Source: Alloalcanivorax gelatiniphagus | GTDB lineage: Bacteria; Pseudomonadota; Gammaproteobacteria; Pseudomonadales; Alcanivoracaceae | Direction of reading: 5' to 3' | Assembly: GCF_005938655.1 (NCBI RefSeq) | Contig: NZ_VCQT01000008.1 | Coordinates: 1-64,000 of the forward strand | DNA length: 64,000 bases | Shown here: piece after piece, positions 1 to 11,058 of the stretch | How the letters are laid out: every line of letters starts with the position of its first letter | How positions within the stretch are numbered: position 1 is the stretch's first letter | Notes under the pieces: generated by a model | The model's database searches: none | Told to the model about the DNA's origin: nothing | Seen by the model: only the letters and a program-made list of their open reading frames with translations | Made by a program: the position numbers and the translations under genes

Positions 1-275
1 AGTTCGAAGGTGAAGTGTACGTTCTGAGCAAGGAAGAGGGCGGCCGTCACACTCCGTTCTTCAACGGCTACCGTCCGCAGTTCTACTTCCGCACCACGGA
101 CGTAACCGGTGCGTGCACCCTGCCGGAAGGCACTGAAATGGTGATGCCGGGCGACAATGTACAGATGACTGTACAGCTGATCGCGCCGATCGCCATGGAA
201 GAAGGTCTGCGTTTCGCGGTCCGTGAAGGCGGCCGTACCGTGGGCGCCGGTGTGGTATCCAAGGTCATCGAGTGA
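1..275 (+). CDS. tuf: Elongation factor Tu, C-terminal fragment (5' truncated by window)
   Basis: Only the last ~91 codons are present; the reading frame is already open at base 1, so the GTG at 15 is an internal valine and not a start. The segment is domain 3 of EF-Tu, the GTPase that delivers aminoacyl-tRNA to the ribosome. Hallmarks are [23 protein letters not shown] and the C-terminal MVMPGDN...[17 protein letters not shown]. Lying directly before rpsJ, it is the last gene of a str operon (rpsL-rpsG-fusA-tuf order is usual in this group). The frame ends at TGA, followed by TAG in a neighbouring frame and then a terminator. Confidence 0.97.
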   Translation, partial: FEGEVYVLSKEEGGRHTPFFNGYRPQFYFRTTDVTGACTLPEGTEMVMPGDNVQMTVQLIAPIAMEEGLRFAVREGGRTVGAGVVSKVIE

Positions 276-284
276 TAGTTAGAC

Positions 285-320
285 AAAAAATGGCCGGGGC
301 GCTTGCCCTGGCCTTTTTTT
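285..320 (+). terminator. Rho-independent terminator after tuf
   Basis: An A run (285-290) is followed by a stem of GGCCGGGGC (292-300) pairing with GCCCTGGCC (305-313, one G-T pair), a GCTT loop, and seven T residues (314-320). It separates the str operon from the S10 operon. The second half of this hairpin also forms the -35 box of the next promoter. Confidence 0.9.
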
Positions 321-331
321 GTCTCTATAAT
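303..331 (+). promoter_or_regulatory. Sigma-70 promoter of the S10 operon
   Basis: TTGCCC (303-308), a 17-bp spacer, then a perfect TATAAT (326-331). Transcription would begin near 338 and give a ~150-nt leader before rpsJ. The -35 box lies inside the tuf terminator hairpin, so the terminator and promoter overlap physically. Confidence 0.75.
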
Positions 332-337
332 TTGCGC

Positions 338-801
<464 letters not shown>

Positions 802-872
802 CTGGCCTGAGAGAAAGCTCAGACCTGCAACTACGGGCGGTTCAACCGCGACAGGTTGTAAAGAGGTAAACA

Positions 873-1508
873 ATGGCGATTGGTGTAATCGGTCGGAAAT
901 GCGGGATGACCCGGGTGTTCACTGAAGAAGGTGTCAGTGTTCCCGTCACCGTGATTGAGGTGACCCCGAACCGGGTGAGTCAGGTCAAGACCGACGAGAC
1001 AGATGGCTACGAAGCCGTGCAGGTAACGGTGGGTGAGCGCCGGGCCAACCGTGTGACCAAGCCGCAGGCGGGGCACTATGGTAAGGCAGGTGTGCAGGCC
1101 GGCCGTAAAGCGGGCGAGTTCCGCGCCGAAGCGGGCGAGCTGCAGGCCGGCTCTGAAATCACCCTGGAAATTTTCGAGGCAGGTCAGTCCGTGGACGTGA
1201 CCGGCACTTCCAAGGGGAAGGGCTTCGCGGGTGCCGTGAAGCGTTGGAATTTCCGTACCCAGGATGCCACTCACGGCAACTCTCTGTCCCACCGGGCGCC
1301 CGGCTCCATTGGTCAGAACCAGACCCCGGGGCGGGTGTTCAAGGGCAAGAAAATGGCCGGTCATCTGGGCGCCGAGCGCGTCACGGTTCAGAACCTGGAA
1401 ATCGTGCGTGTGGATGCGGAAAAGAATCTGTTGCTGGTAAAGGGTGCCATCCCCGGTGCGGCCGGTGGTGATGTGATCGTGCGCCCGGCAGTGAAGGCGA
1501 AGGCCTGA
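873..1508 (+). CDS. rplC: 50S ribosomal protein L3
   Basis: 211 residues; an early-assembly 23S rRNA binder whose long loop approaches the peptidyl transferase centre. The family signature [26 protein letters not shown] is present around residues 135-160 and includes the glutamine that PrmB methylates in E. coli. A 71-base spacer separates it from rpsJ; rplD follows within 15 bases. Confidence 0.97.
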   Translation: MAIGVIGRKCGMTRVFTEEGVSVPVTVIEVTPNRVSQVKTDETDGYEAVQVTVGERRANRVTKPQAGHYGKAGVQAGRKAGEFRAEAGELQAGSEITLEIFEAGQSVDVTGTSKGKGFAGAVKRWNFRTQDATHGNSLSHRAPGSIGQNQTPGRVFKGKKMAGHLGAERVTVQNLEIVRVDAEKNLLLVKGAIPGAAGGDVIVRPAVKAKA

Positions 1509-1522
1509 AAGAGGAATAGAGG

Positions 1523-2125
1523 ATGAATCTCAATACTGCCTCTGGAGGTACCGTAACCGTTTCCGAAGTCGCCTTCGGCAAGGACTTCAACGAGCCTCTG
1601 GTTCATCAGGTTGTGACCGCTTTTCTGGCCGGTGCCCGTCAGGGTTCCAAGGCTCAGAAAAATCGTGCCGCGGTAGCGGGCGGTGGTCGCAAGCCCTGGC
1701 GTCAGAAGGGAACGGGTCGGGCCCGCGCGGGTACTATTCGCAGCCCGCTGTGGCGTGGCGGCGGCAAGACGTTCGCAGCTGAACCCCGCGATTTTTCCCA
1801 GAAAGTGAATCGCAAGATGTACCGCGGCGCGCTGCGCTGCATTCTGTCCGAGCTGGTGCGTCAGGAGCGCCTGGTGGTGGTCGACGAGTTCGCCATCGAA
1901 GCGCCCCGGACCAAGGAAGTGGCCACCAAGCTGAAGGATCTGGCGCTGAGCAGCGTGCTGATCGTCACCAGTGAAGTGGACGAGAATCTCTACCTGGCGG
2001 CGCGTAACCTGCCGAAGGTGGACATTCGCGACGCCAAGGGTGTGGATCCGGTCAGCCTGATCGCCTTCGAGAAAGTGCTGATCACTGTGCCGGCTCTGAA
2101 GCAGCTTGAGGAGGCGCTGGCATGA
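1523..2125 (+). CDS. rplD: 50S ribosomal protein L4
   Basis: 200 residues. L4 lines the exit tunnel and, in E. coli, autoregulates the S10 operon. The extended basic loop is clear ([18 protein letters not shown], then SPLWRGGG at about residues 50-80), as is the conserved KVLIT near the C-terminus. Its last codons overlap the rplW ATG (ATGA), which indicates translational coupling. Confidence 0.97.
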   Translation: MNLNTASGGTVTVSEVAFGKDFNEPLVHQVVTAFLAGARQGSKAQKNRAAVAGGGRKPWRQKGTGRARAGTIRSPLWRGGGKTFAAEPRDFSQKVNRKMYRGALRCILSELVRQERLVVVDEFAIEAPRTKEVATKLKDLALSSVLIVTSEVDENLYLAARNLPKVDIRDAKGVDPVSLIAFEKVLITVPALKQLEEALA

Positions 2126-2418
2126 ACAGAGAACGTATTTTTAGCGTGCTTCTCGCGCCGCATGTTTCCGAGAAGTCCACCCTGGTGGCCGAGCAGGGCA
2201 ACGCTTTCGTGTTCAAAGTAGCGAAAGATGCCAACAAGCTGGAAATCAAGAAAGCGGTGGAAAGCCTGTTCGACGTGAAGGTGCAGTCCGTTCGCACCCT
2301 CAACGTGAAAGGCAAGCAGAAGTTCTTTGGCCGCATCTCCGGCAAGCGCGCGGGCTGGAAAAAAGCCTACGTGTCTCTGGCGGAAGGCCAGGACATCGAT
2401 TTCCTGGGCGCAGAGTAA
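2122..2418 (+). CDS. rplW: 50S ribosomal protein L23
   Basis: 98 residues; sits at the polypeptide exit and docks trigger factor and SRP. Conserved APHVSEKS near the N-terminus and the basic [22 protein letters not shown] loop identify it. Start ATG overlaps the rplD stop by four bases. Confidence 0.97.
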   Translation: MNRERIFSVLLAPHVSEKSTLVAEQGNAFVFKVAKDANKLEIKKAVESLFDVKVQSVRTLNVKGKQKFFGRISGKRAGWKKAYVSLAEGQDIDFLGAE

Positions 2419-2437
2419 GGTAAGGGAGTAAGGAATC

Positions 2438-3262
2438 ATGGCGATTGTAAAAACCAAGCCGACTTCCCCGGGCCGCCGCTTTGTCGTCAAGGTGGTCAGC
2501 GAGGAGCTCTACAAAGGCGCTCCGTATGCACCGCTGCTGGAAGCCAAGAGCAAGAACGGCGGCCGTAACAACAACGGTCGCATCACCACTCGCCACAAAG
2601 GCGGTGGTCACAAACAGAAGTACCGTCGTGTCGACTTCCGTCGCAACAAGGACGGGGTGCAAGGTGTGATTGAACGGATCGAATACGATCCCAACCGCTC
2701 CGCGCACATCGCCCTGGTCAAGTACCTGGACGGCGAACGTCGCTACATCCTGGCGCCGAAAGGCCTCAAGGCTGGCGACCGGGTTCAGTCCGGCGAAGAC
2801 GCGGCTATCAAAGTCGGCAACGCGCTGCCGCTGCGCAACATCCCGCTGGGTTCCACGGTTCATAACGTGGAAATGAAGCCCGGCAAGGGTGGTCAGCTGG
2901 CACGCTCCGCCGGTACTTCTGCACAGGTTCTCGCGAAAGATGGTGGCTATGTAACCCTGCGTCTGCGCTCCGGCGAGATGCGCAAGGTTCACGCCGAGTG
3001 CGTCGCCACCATCGGTGAAGTCTCTAACAGTGAGCACAGTCTGCGCTCGCTGGGCAAGGCCGGCGCGAAGCGCTGGCGGGGTGTTCGCCCGACCGTACGC
3101 GGTGTGGCGATGAACCCGGTGGATCACCCGCACGGTGGTGGTGAAGGCCGCACCTCTGGTGGTCGTCATCCGGTAACCCCGTGGGGTGTTCCCACCAAGG
3201 GCCACAAAACGCGTACCAACAAGCGCACCTCCAAGATGATTGTGCGCGACCGTCGTAAGTAA
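2438..3262 (+). CDS. rplB: 50S ribosomal protein L2
   Basis: 274 residues, normal length. L2 is a primary rRNA binder near the peptidyl transferase centre. The C-terminal signature [21 protein letters not shown], containing the functionally important histidine region, is intact, and the central [20 protein letters not shown] segment is typical. It lies between rplW and rpsS as in other S10 operons. Confidence 0.98.
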   Translation: MAIVKTKPTSPGRRFVVKVVSEELYKGAPYAPLLEAKSKNGGRNNNGRITTRHKGGGHKQKYRRVDFRRNKDGVQGVIERIEYDPNRSAHIALVKYLDGERRYILAPKGLKAGDRVQSGEDAAIKVGNALPLRNIPLGSTVHNVEMKPGKGGQLARSAGTSAQVLAKDGGYVTLRLRSGEMRKVHAECVATIGEVSNSEHSLRSLGKAGAKRWRGVRPTVRGVAMNPVDHPHGGGEGRTSGGRHPVTPWGVPTKGHKTRTNKRTSKMIVRDRRK

Positions 3263-3284
3263 GGGATAGAGAGAGGTTCAGGCT

Positions 3285-3560
3285 GTGCCACGTTCACTGA
3301 AGAAAGGTCCGTTTCTGGATCACCACCTGCTCAAGAAGGTGGAAGAAGCGGTGGAAGCCGGCTCCCGTAAGCCGATCAAAACCTGGTCCCGTCGCTCCAT
3401 GATCATCCCGGAGATGGTGGGTTTGACCATCGCGGTGCATAACGGCCGTCAGCATGTGCCGGTAATGGTCACTGAGCACATGGTGGGCCACAAGCTGGGC
3501 GAATTCGCCCTGACCCGCACTTACCGCGGGCACATCGTGGACAAAAAGGCTAAGCGATAA
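3285..3560 (+). CDS. rpsS: 30S ribosomal protein S19
   Basis: 91 residues with GTG as start. PRSLKKGPF at the N-terminus and [16 protein letters not shown] near the C-terminus are diagnostic. S19 lies in the small-subunit head and, with S13, contacts the A-site finger. The preceding GAGAGG (3270-3275) is the probable ribosome binding site. Confidence 0.97.
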   Translation: MPRSLKKGPFLDHHLLKKVEEAVEAGSRKPIKTWSRRSMIIPEMVGLTIAVHNGRQHVPVMVTEHMVGHKLGEFALTRTYRGHIVDKKAKR

Positions 3561-3570
3561 GGTGACAGCC

Positions 3571-3915
3571 ATGGCGACTGAAGTTGCAGCCCGTCTGCGG
3601 GGCGCAAGAATTTCGGCTCAAAAGGCCCGGCTGGTGGCAGACCAGATCCGTGGTCTCGAGGTGGAGAAGGCGTTGAATGTTCTCGCCTTCAGCCCCAAGA
3701 AGGCGGCCCGGATTGTTAAAAAGGTGCTGGAGTCCGCGATTGCCAATGCGGAAAACAACGAAGGCGCCGACGTGGATGAGCTGAAAGTATCCACGGTCTT
3801 CGTGGATGAGGGCACGTCGATGAAGCGTATTCGCCCGCGCGCCAAAGGCCGCGCCGATCGCATTCTCAAGCGCACTTGCCACATTACTGTGAAAGTCTCG
3901 GAAGGTCAGGAGTAA
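3571..3915 (+). CDS. rplV: 50S ribosomal protein L22
   Basis: 114 residues. Its beta-hairpin lines the exit tunnel. [18 protein letters not shown] and the C-terminal [10 protein letters not shown]...HITVKVSE are conserved. ATG at 3571 was preferred over an in-frame GTG at 3562 because AAGGTG at 3559-3564 is then correctly spaced and the protein begins [15 protein letters not shown] as in relatives. Confidence 0.96.
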   Translation: MATEVAARLRGARISAQKARLVADQIRGLEVEKALNVLAFSPKKAARIVKKVLESAIANAENNEGADVDELKVSTVFVDEGTSMKRIRPRAKGRADRILKRTCHITVKVSEGQE

Positions 3916-3919
3916 CCAG

Positions 3920-4615
3920 ATGGGTCAGAAAGTTCATCCGATCGGTATCCGCCTGGGCATCGTCAAGGAGCACAACTCCCTGTGGTATGCCGGGCCGAAA
4001 ACCTATTCCGACTGCCTGGTTACCGATCTGCAGGTGCGCGAGTATCTGTTTAAGCGACTGAAGAACGCGTCCGTGAGCCGGGTGAAAATCGAACGTCCCT
4101 CCGAGAACGTTCGTATCACCATCTCCACTGCGCGTCCCGGCATCGTGATCGGTAAGAAAGGTGAGGATGTGGAGCGCCTGCGCCGTGACGTGGCCGCCAT
4201 GATGGGTGTGCCCGTACACATCAATATCGAGGAAGTGCGCAAGCCCGATCTGGATGCGCGTCTGGTGGGCGATAACATCGCCGGTCAGCTGGAGCGTCGC
4301 GTGATGTTCCGCCGCGCCATGAAGCGGGCCGTGCAGAACGCCATGAAAGCCGGCGCGGAAGGCATTCGGGTACAGCTGTCCGGTCGCCTGGGTGGCGCCG
4401 AGATCGCTCGTACCGAGTGGTACCGTGAAGGTCGGGTTCCGCTGCACACTCTGCGTGCCGATATCGACTACGCCAGCGTCCGTGCGGAAACTACCTACGG
4501 CACCATTGGCGTCAAGGTCTGGATCTTCCGTGGCGAAGTGCTTGGTGGCATGGAGCAGGTTCAGGAAGAGCAGAAGCAGCAGTCCAAGGGCGCCAAGAAG
4601 CGCGGCCGCGGTTAA
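3920..4615 (+). CDS. rpsC: 30S ribosomal protein S3
   Basis: 231 residues. Located at the mRNA entry tunnel, with S4 and S5 forming the ribosomal helicase site. It starts [14 protein letters not shown], contains a KH domain with [12 protein letters not shown] (about residues 74-85), and has the C-terminal domain with [11 protein letters not shown] and GVKVWIF. Ends in a basic tail. Spacing to rplV is four bases. Confidence 0.98.
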   Translation: MGQKVHPIGIRLGIVKEHNSLWYAGPKTYSDCLVTDLQVREYLFKRLKNASVSRVKIERPSENVRITISTARPGIVIGKKGEDVERLRRDVAAMMGVPVHINIEEVRKPDLDARLVGDNIAGQLERRVMFRRAMKRAVQNAMKAGAEGIRVQLSGRLGGAEIARTEWYREGRVPLHTLRADIDYASVRAETTYGTIGVKVWIFRGEVLGGMEQVQEEQKQQSKGAKKRGRG

Positions 4616-4628
4616 AGGGTAACGAACG

Positions 4629-5042
4629 ATGTTGCAGCCGAAGCGTACCAAATTCCGGAAAGTTCAGAAGGGCCGTAACCGCGGCCTGGCACAGCGGGGC
4701 AGCAAGGTGTCTTTCGGCACCGTGGGTCTGCAGGCCACCGGTCGTGGCCGGATCACCGCTCGCCAGATCGAAGCCGCGCGTCGTGCCATGACCCGTCATA
4801 TCAAGCGGGGCGGTAAAATCTGGATTCGTGTGTTCCCCGACAAGCCGATTACCCAGAAGCCCCTCGAGGTTCGGATGGGTAAAGGTAAGGGTAACGTGGA
4901 GTACTGGGTGGCCCAGATTCAGCCGGGTCGCATGCTCTACGAAATGGAAGGTGTTTCAGAAGACGTGGCGCGTGAAGCGTTCCGTCTTGCCGCGGCGAAG
5001 CTGCCTATCAGCACCCGCGTTGTGACTCGGACGGTGATGTAA
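4629..5042 (+). CDS. rplP: 50S ribosomal protein L16
   Basis: 137 residues; organises the A-site tRNA region of the large subunit. Conserved [15 protein letters not shown] at the N-terminus and [26 protein letters not shown], where the E. coli protein carries a hydroxylated arginine. Only three bases separate it from rpmC. Confidence 0.97.
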   Translation: MLQPKRTKFRKVQKGRNRGLAQRGSKVSFGTVGLQATGRGRITARQIEAARRAMTRHIKRGGKIWIRVFPDKPITQKPLEVRMGKGKGNVEYWVAQIQPGRMLYEMEGVSEDVAREAFRLAAAKLPISTRVVTRTVM

Positions 5043-5045
5043 GCC

Positions 5046-5237
5046 ATGAAAGCGAGTGAACTGAGAGAAAAGAGTGTGGAAGAGCTGCAGAACCAGCAGC
5101 TCGAGTTGCTGGAGCAGCAATTCAAGCAGCGCATGCAGCTTGCATCCGGGCAGCTTTCACAAACCCATAACCTCGGGAAGGTTCGCCGTGACATCGCACG
5201 GGTTAAGACCATTCTGAGAGAGAAGCAGGGTAACTAG
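5046..5237 (+). CDS. rpmC: 50S ribosomal protein L29
   Basis: 63 residues, a small helical-hairpin protein near the exit tunnel that helps dock trigger factor with L23. [13 protein letters not shown] and [26 protein letters not shown] are typical. Two bases separate its stop from the rpsQ ATG. Confidence 0.96.
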   Translation: MKASELREKSVEELQNQQLELLEQQFKQRMQLASGQLSQTHNLGKVRRDIARVKTILREKQGN

Positions 5238-5239
5238 TC

Positions 5240-5509
5240 ATGGCAGAAGCGAAAGAGAAACTGCGCCGGACCGCGACTGGCAAAGTGATCTCCAACAAGG
5301 GTGATAAGACCATCACCGTGTTGGTAGAGCGCCGGGTTCAGCACCCCATTTATGGAAAGATCATCAAGCGGTCCACGAAGTTGATGGCGCATGATGAACA
5401 GAATCAGTGCAACGAAGGCGACCTCGTCACTATCGAAGAGTGCCGTCCGCTGTCCAAGCGTAAAACCTGGACGCTGGTGACCGTGGTGGAGCAGACCAAC
5501 AAGGTCTGA
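5240..5509 (+). CDS. rpsQ: 30S ribosomal protein S17
   Basis: 89 residues, an OB-fold protein binding the 5' domain of 16S r[32 protein letters not shown] is the family core, and [11 protein letters not shown] lies near the end. It is the last gene of the S10 part; 49 bases separate it from rplN, the first gene of the spc part. Confidence 0.97.
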   Translation: MAEAKEKLRRTATGKVISNKGDKTITVLVERRVQHPIYGKIIKRSTKLMAHDEQNQCNEGDLVTIEECRPLSKRKTWTLVTVVEQTNKV

Positions 5510-5558
5510 CCGACGTTGCTGTGGCTGCCTGCAGGGCAGGAGTTGGAGAGAGTAAGCG

Positions 5559-5927
5559 ATGATTCAGACCGAAACCATGCTCGAAGTCGCCGATAACAGC
5601 GGCGCGCGTCGAGTGCAGTGCATCAAGGTGCTGGGTGGTTCCCACCGCCGCTATGCAGGCATTGGTGACATCATCAAGGTCACAGTAAAGGAAGCGATTC
5701 CGCGCGGCCGCGTCAAGAAAGGTGACGTGATGACCGCGGTGGTGGTGCGCACCCGTCGTGGCGTGCGTCGCCCGGATGGCTCCGTGATTCGTTTCGATGA
5801 AAACGCCGCGGTGCTGCTGGGTAACAACAAAGCGCCGGTAGGTACCCGGATTTTTGGCCCGGTGACTCGTGAACTGCGTACCGAGCAGTTTATGAAGATC
5901 ATTTCACTGGCACCGGAAGTTCTTTAA
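5559..5927 (+). CDS. rplN: 50S ribosomal protein L14
   Basis: 122 residues, exactly the usual length. Begins [27 protein letters not shown] and ends [12 protein letters not shown], both highly conserved. L14 forms an intersubunit bridge and is the docking site of the silencing factor RsfS. GGAG precedes the ATG. The upstream gap has a small CTGCC/GGCAG hairpin but no clear promoter. Confidence 0.98.
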   Translation: MIQTETMLEVADNSGARRVQCIKVLGGSHRRYAGIGDIIKVTVKEAIPRGRVKKGDVMTAVVVRTRRGVRRPDGSVIRFDENAAVLLGNNKAPVGTRIFGPVTRELRTEQFMKIISLAPEVL

Positions 5928-5942
5928 AGGCGGGTGAAGGCA

Positions 5943-6257
5943 ATGCTCAAGATCAAGCGTGATGATGAAGTCATCGTAATCGCGGGCAAGGACAAAGGTA
6001 AGCGCGGCAAGGTACAACGCGTGCTGCCGAACGGCCGCCTGGTAGTGGCCGGTGTGAACGTGGTGAAGAAGCACGTACGCGCCAATCCTAACCGCGGAAT
6101 CCAGGGTGGCATCGTGGAACAGGAAGCGGGAATCGACGCTTCCAACGTGGCCATTTGGAATGCCAAGGCCGAGAAGGCGGACCGCGTGGGTTTCCGCGTC
6201 GAGGACGGCCGTAAGGTGCGTTTCTTCAAGTCCAACGGCGAACCGCTGGACGCGTGA
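5943..6257 (+). CDS. rplX: 50S ribosomal protein L24
   Basis: 104 residues from ATG 5943, equal to the E. coli length. An in-frame GTG at 5934 would add three residues; neither start has an ideally spaced Shine-Dalgarno, so the exact start is uncertain. The KOW motif is visible in [31 protein letters not shown]24 initiates 50S assembly. Confidence 0.94.
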   Translation: MLKIKRDDEVIVIAGKDKGKRGKVQRVLPNGRLVVAGVNVVKKHVRANPNRGIQGGIVEQEAGIDASNVAIWNAKAEKADRVGFRVEDGRKVRFFKSNGEPLDA

Positions 6258-6270
6258 GGACAGGTGGACC

Positions 6271-6810
6271 ATGAGTGATCTGAAGAAGGTTTACAACGAA
6301 GAGATCGTTCCGAAGCTCAAAGAGCAATTCGGTTACGATAACGTCATGGAAGTGCCGAAAATCACCAAAATCACCCTGAACATGGGTGTGGGTGAAGCGG
6401 CGGCGGACCGCAAGGCGATGGAAGGTGCCTTGTCCGACATGACCGCGATCGCCGGCCAGAAGCCGCTGGTCACCAAGGCACGCAAGTCCGTGGCGGGTTT
6501 CAAAATTCGCGAGGGCTGGCCGATTGGCTGTAAGGTGACTCTGCGTAACCGTCGTATGTACGAGTTTCTGGAGCGCCTGGTGTCCGTGGCCATTCCGCGG
6601 GTACGCGACTTCCGTGGTCTGAACCCCAAGTCCTTTGATGGCCGGGGTAACTATTCCATGGGCCTGCGCGAGCAGATCGTGTTCCCGGAAATTGATTTCG
6701 ACAAGGTCGATAAGCTGCGTGGTCTGGATATCACCATCACCACCACGGCGAAGACCGATGACGAAGCACGCGCGCTGCTGCGCGCCTTCAACTTCCCGCT
6801 GAAGGGCTGA
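6271..6810 (+). CDS. rplE: 50S ribosomal protein L5
   Basis: 179 residues. Binds 5S rRNA in the central protuberance. Conserved [32 protein letters not shown] and [19 protein letters not shown]. The reading frame is open far upstream through rplX, but the true start is ATG 6271, which matches the family N-terminus [16 protein letters not shown]. Confidence 0.97.
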   Translation: MSDLKKVYNEEIVPKLKEQFGYDNVMEVPKITKITLNMGVGEAAADRKAMEGALSDMTAIAGQKPLVTKARKSVAGFKIREGWPIGCKVTLRNRRMYEFLERLVSVAIPRVRDFRGLNPKSFDGRGNYSMGLREQIVFPEIDFDKVDKLRGLDITITTTAKTDDEARALLRAFNFPLKG

Positions 6811-6818
6811 GAGGATTC

Positions 6819-7124
6819 ATGGCAAAGGTCTCTATGAAAAATCGGGAGGCGAAGCGCGCCAAGCTGGTTCAGCGTTACGCCGCCAAGCGTGAAGCGCTGA
6901 AAGCTGTCATCCAGGATCCCAACGCCGAACCCGAGGCGAAGTGGGAAGCCCAGATCCAGCTTCAGAAACTGCCGCGCGACTCCTCCCCGGTACGCCAGCG
7001 TAATCGCTGCCGGATCACCGGTCGTCCGCACGGCTACTACCGTAAATTCGGTTTGAGCCGCATCAAGCTGCGCGAAGCAGCGATGCGCGGCGACGTCCCC
7101 GGCCTGGTTAAAGCCAGCTGGTAA
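6819..7124 (+). CDS. rpsN: 30S ribosomal protein S14 (zinc-free type)
   Basis: 101 residues, the long C-minus form: the region that carries two CxxC pairs in zinc-binding paralogs here reads [22 protein letters not shown], with a single cysteine. Ends LVKASW as is typical. Functions in the 30S head. Confidence 0.97.
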   Translation: MAKVSMKNREAKRAKLVQRYAAKREALKAVIQDPNAEPEAKWEAQIQLQKLPRDSSPVRQRNRCRITGRPHGYYRKFGLSRIKLREAAMRGDVPGLVKASW

Positions 7125-7150
7125 TCGAGTAAAAGCGGAGCGATTGCGGC

Positions 7151-7543
7151 ATGAGCATGCAAGATACCCTGGCGGATATGTTTACCCGTATCCGTAACGC
7201 GCAAATGGCCCGGAAGAGCAAGGTGGAAATCCCCTCTTCCCGGACTAAAGAGGCCATTGCCAAGGTACTGAAAGAAGAAGGTTACATCGAAAGCTTTTCG
7301 GTGGCTGGCGATAAGAAGCCGGTCCTGACCGTTGAGCTTCGGTATTTCGAGGGCCAGCCGGTGATCGAGAAGATCGCCCGGGTGAGCCGCCCCGGCCTGC
7401 GCGTTTACAAGAACGCTGGTGATATTCCCAAGGTCAAGGGCGGTCTGGGCGTGATGGTCGTGTCCACCAACCAGGGCATTCTTTCCGATCGCGCGGCACG
7501 CCAGGCCAACGTCGGCGGCGAGCTGATCTGCGAAGTGTCCTGA
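7151..7543 (+). CDS. rpsH: 30S ribosomal protein S8
   Basis: 130 residues. Binds the central domain of 16S rRNA and, in E. coli, represses the spc operon at the rplE start. Begins [18 protein letters not shown]; the C-terminal [31 protein letters not shown] is diagnostic. Confidence 0.98.
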   Translation: MSMQDTLADMFTRIRNAQMARKSKVEIPSSRTKEAIAKVLKEEGYIESFSVAGDKKPVLTVELRYFEGQPVIEKIARVSRPGLRVYKNAGDIPKVKGGLGVMVVSTNQGILSDRAARQANVGGELICEVS

Positions 7544-7574
7544 CGGTGACGGTGTAGACGGGTTAGGTGCAGCA

Positions 7575-8108
7575 ATGTCTAGAGTAGCGAAGAATCCGGT
7601 TAAATTGCCCAGCGGTGTCGAAGTAAAAGTCGACGGCGCCAAGGTGTCCGTCAAGGGCAGCAAGGGCAACCTGGAACACGAAGTGCACGAACAGGTGGTA
7701 GTGTCTGTGGACGACGGTGTATTCACCGTCAAGCCGCGCGAGGAATCCCAGCAAGCCTGGGCACTGGCGGGCACCACCCGGGCCTTGGTGAACAACATGG
7801 TCACTGGCGTGTCCGAGGGCTTTGAGCGCAAGCTGGTCCTCAACGGCGTGGGTTACCGCGCCCAGGCGCAGGGCAAGACCCTGAACCTGACGCTGGGGTT
7901 CTCTCATCCGGTGGCTTACCAGCTGCCCGAGGGCATCACCATCGAGACTCCGACCCAGACCGAAATTGTCATCCGGGGCATTGATAAGCAGCTGGTGGGT
8001 CAGGTTGCAGCCAATGTCCGTGGTTTCCGTCCGCCCGAGCCCTATAAAGGCAAGGGGGTGCGCTATGCTGATGAGCAAGTGCGCCGTAAGGAAGCCAAGA
8101 AGAAATAA
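7575..8108 (+). CDS. rplF: 50S ribosomal protein L6
   Basis: 177 residues with the duplicated alpha-beta domain of L6, located near the sarcin-ricin loop. Conserved SRVAKNPV at the N-terminus, [10 protein letters not shown] and the C-terminal [15 protein letters not shown]. Confidence 0.98.
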   Translation: MSRVAKNPVKLPSGVEVKVDGAKVSVKGSKGNLEHEVHEQVVVSVDDGVFTVKPREESQQAWALAGTTRALVNNMVTGVSEGFERKLVLNGVGYRAQAQGKTLNLTLGFSHPVAYQLPEGITIETPTQTEIVIRGIDKQLVGQVAANVRGFRPPEPYKGKGVRYADEQVRRKEAKKK

Positions 8109-8125
8109 TCGTTGAGACTAGAGCC

Positions 8126-8476
8126 ATGATGGACAAGAAAGTTGCACGTCTGCGCAGGGCCAAACGTACTCGCCTGAACATCCGCGAGTCCGGCCAGATT
8201 CGTCTGTCCGTACATCGCACCCCGCGCCATATCTATGCACAGATTACCAGCGCGGCCGGTGACCAGGTTCTGGTTGCGGCGAGCACGGTGGAGAAGGACC
8301 TGCGTGGCGGGGCGACCGGCAATGCCGACGCCGCCGCCAAAGTGGGCGAAATGATCGCGAAGCGCGCCAAAGAGGCGGGCATCGAGCGCGTCGCCTTTGA
8401 CCGTTCCGGTTTCCGTTACCACGGTCGTATCAAGGCGCTGGCGGATGCTGCGCGCGAAAACGGGCTTGAATTCTAA
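8126..8476 (+). CDS. rplR: 50S ribosomal protein L18
   Basis: 116 residues from the first of two adjacent ATG codons (8126, 8129); homologs start MDKK, so 8129 is equally possible. Binds 5S rRNA. Signature segments are [25 protein letters not shown] and [26 protein letters not shown]. Confidence 0.96.
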   Translation: MMDKKVARLRRAKRTRLNIRESGQIRLSVHRTPRHIYAQITSAAGDQVLVAASTVEKDLRGGATGNADAAAKVGEMIAKRAKEAGIERVAFDRSGFRYHGRIKALADAARENGLEF

Positions 8477-8488
8477 GGGTGCTTGGTT

Positions 8489-8986
8489 ATGGCGAAAGTT
8501 GATCCCAACGAAGGTCTCCAGGAGAAGCTGGTTCAGGTGAACCGGGTCGCCAAGGTGGTCAAAGGCGGCCGGATCTTCGGCTTCACCGCGTTGACCGTGG
8601 TGGGCGACGGCAAGGGCAAAGTGGGCTTCGGCCGCGGCAAGGCACGTGAAGTGCCTGCAGCGATCCAGAAAGCCCTGGAAGCGGCCCGCCGCAATATGAT
8701 TCAGGTGGATCTGAAAGGCTCTACCATCCAGCACCCGATCAAGGCGCGTCATGGGGCCTCCAAGGTCTACATGCAGCCCGCCGATGACGGTACCGGTGTA
8801 ATTGCCGGCGGTGCCATGCGCGCCGTGCTGGAAGTGGCCGGCGTACAGAACGTACTGGCCAAGTGTTACGGGTCCACCAATCCGGTGAACGTGGTGCGGG
8901 CAACCTTCAACGGCCTCAAGCAAATGTCCTCCCCGGAATCGGTGGCGGCCAAGCGTGGCAAGTCCGTTGAAGAGATTCTCGGCTAA
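8489..8986 (+). CDS. rpsE: 30S ribosomal protein S5
   Basis: 165 residues. Located at the mRNA entry and helicase site with S3 and S4, important for decoding fidelity. The S5 double-stranded RNA-binding domain spans [36 protein letters not shown]. An in-frame TTG at 8483 is possible, but ATG 8489 with AAGGG at 8475-8479 fits better. Confidence 0.97.
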   Translation: MAKVDPNEGLQEKLVQVNRVAKVVKGGRIFGFTALTVVGDGKGKVGFGRGKAREVPAAIQKALEAARRNMIQVDLKGSTIQHPIKARHGASKVYMQPADDGTGVIAGGAMRAVLEVAGVQNVLAKCYGSTNPVNVVRATFNGLKQMSSPESVAAKRGKSVEEILG

Positions 8987-9010
8987 GCGCACACAGACGG
9001 AAGCTTAAAC

Positions 9011-9193
9011 ATGGCTGACAAGATCAAAGTAACCCAGGTTAAAAGCACCAACGGTCGGCTCGAGGGCCACAAGGCCTGTGTGCGCGGTCTCGGGCTGCGC
9101 CGCATCGGTCACACCGTTGAAGTCGAAGATACGCCTGCGGTGCGCGGCATGATCAACAAAGTCGCGTACCTGGTACGGGTAGAGGGAGAATAA
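9011..9193 (+). CDS. rpmD: 50S ribosomal protein L30
   Basis: 60 residues, normal for bacterial L30. [50 protein letters not shown] is the complete ferredoxin-like fold. Sits between rpsE and rplO as in other spc operons. Confidence 0.97.
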   Translation: MADKIKVTQVKSTNGRLEGHKACVRGLGLRRIGHTVEVEDTPAVRGMINKVAYLVRVEGE

Positions 9194-9196
9194 GCG

Positions 9197-9631
9197 ATGC
9201 GTCTCAACGATCTGCATCCGGCTGACGGTTCCCGTCCGCAAGAGAAGCGGGTAGGCCGTGGTATCGGCTCCGGCCTGGGTAAGACCGGTGGCCGTGGTCA
9301 CAAAGGTCAGAAATCCCGCTCCGGTGGTACCGTGAAGCCTGGTTTCGAAGGCGGTCAGATGCCGCTGCAGCGCCGCGTGCCCAAGTTTGGCTTTACCTCC
9401 AAACTGGCCATGGCCACCGCCGAGGTTCGCCTCGAGGAACTGGCCAAGGTGGAAGGCGACGTGGTTGATCTGAACACTCTGAAGAAAGCCGGCGTGGTGC
9501 GCTCCGACAAGCGTCGCGCCAAGATCGTGCTGCGTGGCGGCATCGATCGTGCGGTCACCGTCCGTGGCGTTGCGATCACCAAGGGTGCGCGCGAAGCGGT
9601 GGAAAAGGCCGGCGGCAAAATCGAAGAGTAA
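9197..9631 (+). CDS. rplO: 50S ribosomal protein L15
   Basis: 144 residues. Late-assembly protein with a long basic N-terminal extension ([25 protein letters not shown]). Three bases from rpmD and eleven from secY, so translation of the block is probably coupled. Confidence 0.97.
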   Translation: MRLNDLHPADGSRPQEKRVGRGIGSGLGKTGGRGHKGQKSRSGGTVKPGFEGGQMPLQRRVPKFGFTSKLAMATAEVRLEELAKVEGDVVDLNTLKKAGVVRSDKRRAKIVLRGGIDRAVTVRGVAITKGAREAVEKAGGKIEE

Positions 9632-9642
9632 AAGGCGGGGTT

Positions 9643-11022
9643 ATGGCCAAGAACCGTGCACAAACTTTGAAGAACAGCACCGGGGCCTCCGGCGGCGCTA
9701 CCCGTGAATTGGGGCGCCGCATTGCGTTTCTGCTGGGCGCCCTGGTGGTGTTCCGCATCGGTGCGCACATTCCGGTGCCGGGGATGAACCCGGACGCGTT
9801 GCAACAGATGTTCAACAACAACCGGGATACCATTCTTGGCCTGTTCAACATGTTCTCGGGCGGTTCGCTGGAGCGCATGAGTATTTTTGCGCTCGGCATC
9901 ATGCCCTACATCACCGCGAGCATCGTGATCCAGCTGATGAGCGCCGTGGTGCCCTCCCTTGAGCAGCTGCGCAAGGAAGGGGAACAGGGACGCCGCAAGA
10001 TCACCCAGTACACCCGGTATCTGACCGTGGTTCTGGGCCTGGTGCAGTCGTTCGGCGTGGTCGCCGGCCTGAAGAGCCAGGGCATCACCCTGTTGCCGGA
10101 AGCGGCAAGCTCCCTGCAGGTGGCGAGCTTCTACTTCGTGGCGGTGAGCACCCTGGTGACCGGTACGGTATTCCTGATGTGGCTGGGTGAGCAGATCACC
10201 GAGCGCGGCATCGGTAACGGCATTTCGATGCTGATCTTCGCTTCCATCGTGGCCGGTCTGCCCGGCGCGGTGGCGCAGACCTTCGAGTCCGCCCGTCAGG
10301 GCGACCTGAGTCTGCTGGCCATGCTGCTGGTGTTCCTGGTGGCGGTGGCGGTGATCTTCGGCGTGGTGTTCGTGGAACGTGGTCAGCGGCGTATCACCGT
10401 GAACTACGCGCGGCGCCAGCAGGGCCGCCGGGTGTACGCGGCCCAGCAGAGCCATCTGCCGCTGAAGGTGAACATGGCGGGCGTGATTCCGGCCATCTTC
10501 GCCAGCTCGATCCTGCTGTTCCCGGCGTCCATCAGCCAGTGGTTCAGCACCAGCAATCCGGACTCCTGGTGGGGCCAGACGCTGCGCACCGTAAGCGATG
10601 CGCTGCTGCCCGGCACGCCGCTGTACATTTTGCTGTTTACCCTGGCGATCGTGTTCTTCTGCTACTTCTACACGGCGCTGGTGTTCAACCCGAAAGACGT
10701 GGCGGACAACCTGAAGAAATCCGGGGCCTATATCCCGGGTATTCGTCCCGGTGAACAGTCCGCCCGTTATATCGATACGGTGATGGGCCGCCTCACGCTG
10801 ATCGGCGCGGTCTACATGACCCTGGTTTGTTTGCTGCCCCTGGGGCTGCAGGCGGTCTGGAACGTGCCTTTCTATCTGGGCGGCACCTCACTGCTGATCG
10901 TGGTGGTGGTGGTGATGGACTTCTGGTCGCAGGTCAATTCGCACCTGATGTCCACCCAGTACGAAAAGTTGATGAAAAAGGCCAACCTGAAAGGGTATGG
11001 CGGCACCGGTCTGGTGCGTTAA
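9643..11022 (+). CDS. secY: Protein translocase subunit SecY
   Basis: 459 residues, ten hydrophobic spans: the channel-forming subunit of the SecYEG translocon in the inner membrane. Conserved [10 protein letters not shown] in the plug/TM2 region, [15 protein letters not shown], the cytoplasmic loop [13 protein letters not shown], and [12 protein letters not shown]-like [19 protein letters not shown]. Being part of the ribosomal operon ties translocon supply to ribosome synthesis. Confidence 0.98.
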   Translation: MAKNRAQTLKNSTGASGGATRELGRRIAFLLGALVVFRIGAHIPVPGMNPDALQQMFNNNRDTILGLFNMFSGGSLERMSIFALGIMPYITASIVIQLMSAVVPSLEQLRKEGEQGRRKITQYTRYLTVVLGLVQSFGVVAGLKSQGITLLPEAASSLQVASFYFVAVSTLVTGTVFLMWLGEQITERGIGNGISMLIFASIVAGLPGAVAQTFESARQGDLSLLAMLLVFLVAVAVIFGVVFVERGQRRITVNYARRQQGRRVYAAQQSHLPLKVNMAGVIPAIFASSILLFPASISQWFSTSNPDSWWGQTLRTVSDALLPGTPLYILLFTLAIVFFCYFYTALVFNPKDVADNLKKSGAYIPGIRPGEQSARYIDTVMGRLTLIGAVYMTLVCLLPLGLQAVWNVPFYLGGTSLLIVVVVVMDFWSQVNSHLMSTQYEKLMKKANLKGYGGTGLVR

Positions 11023-11058
11023 CGGCCCGCGGGCCAAAGGTAAAACGAGGCGAGTGCG

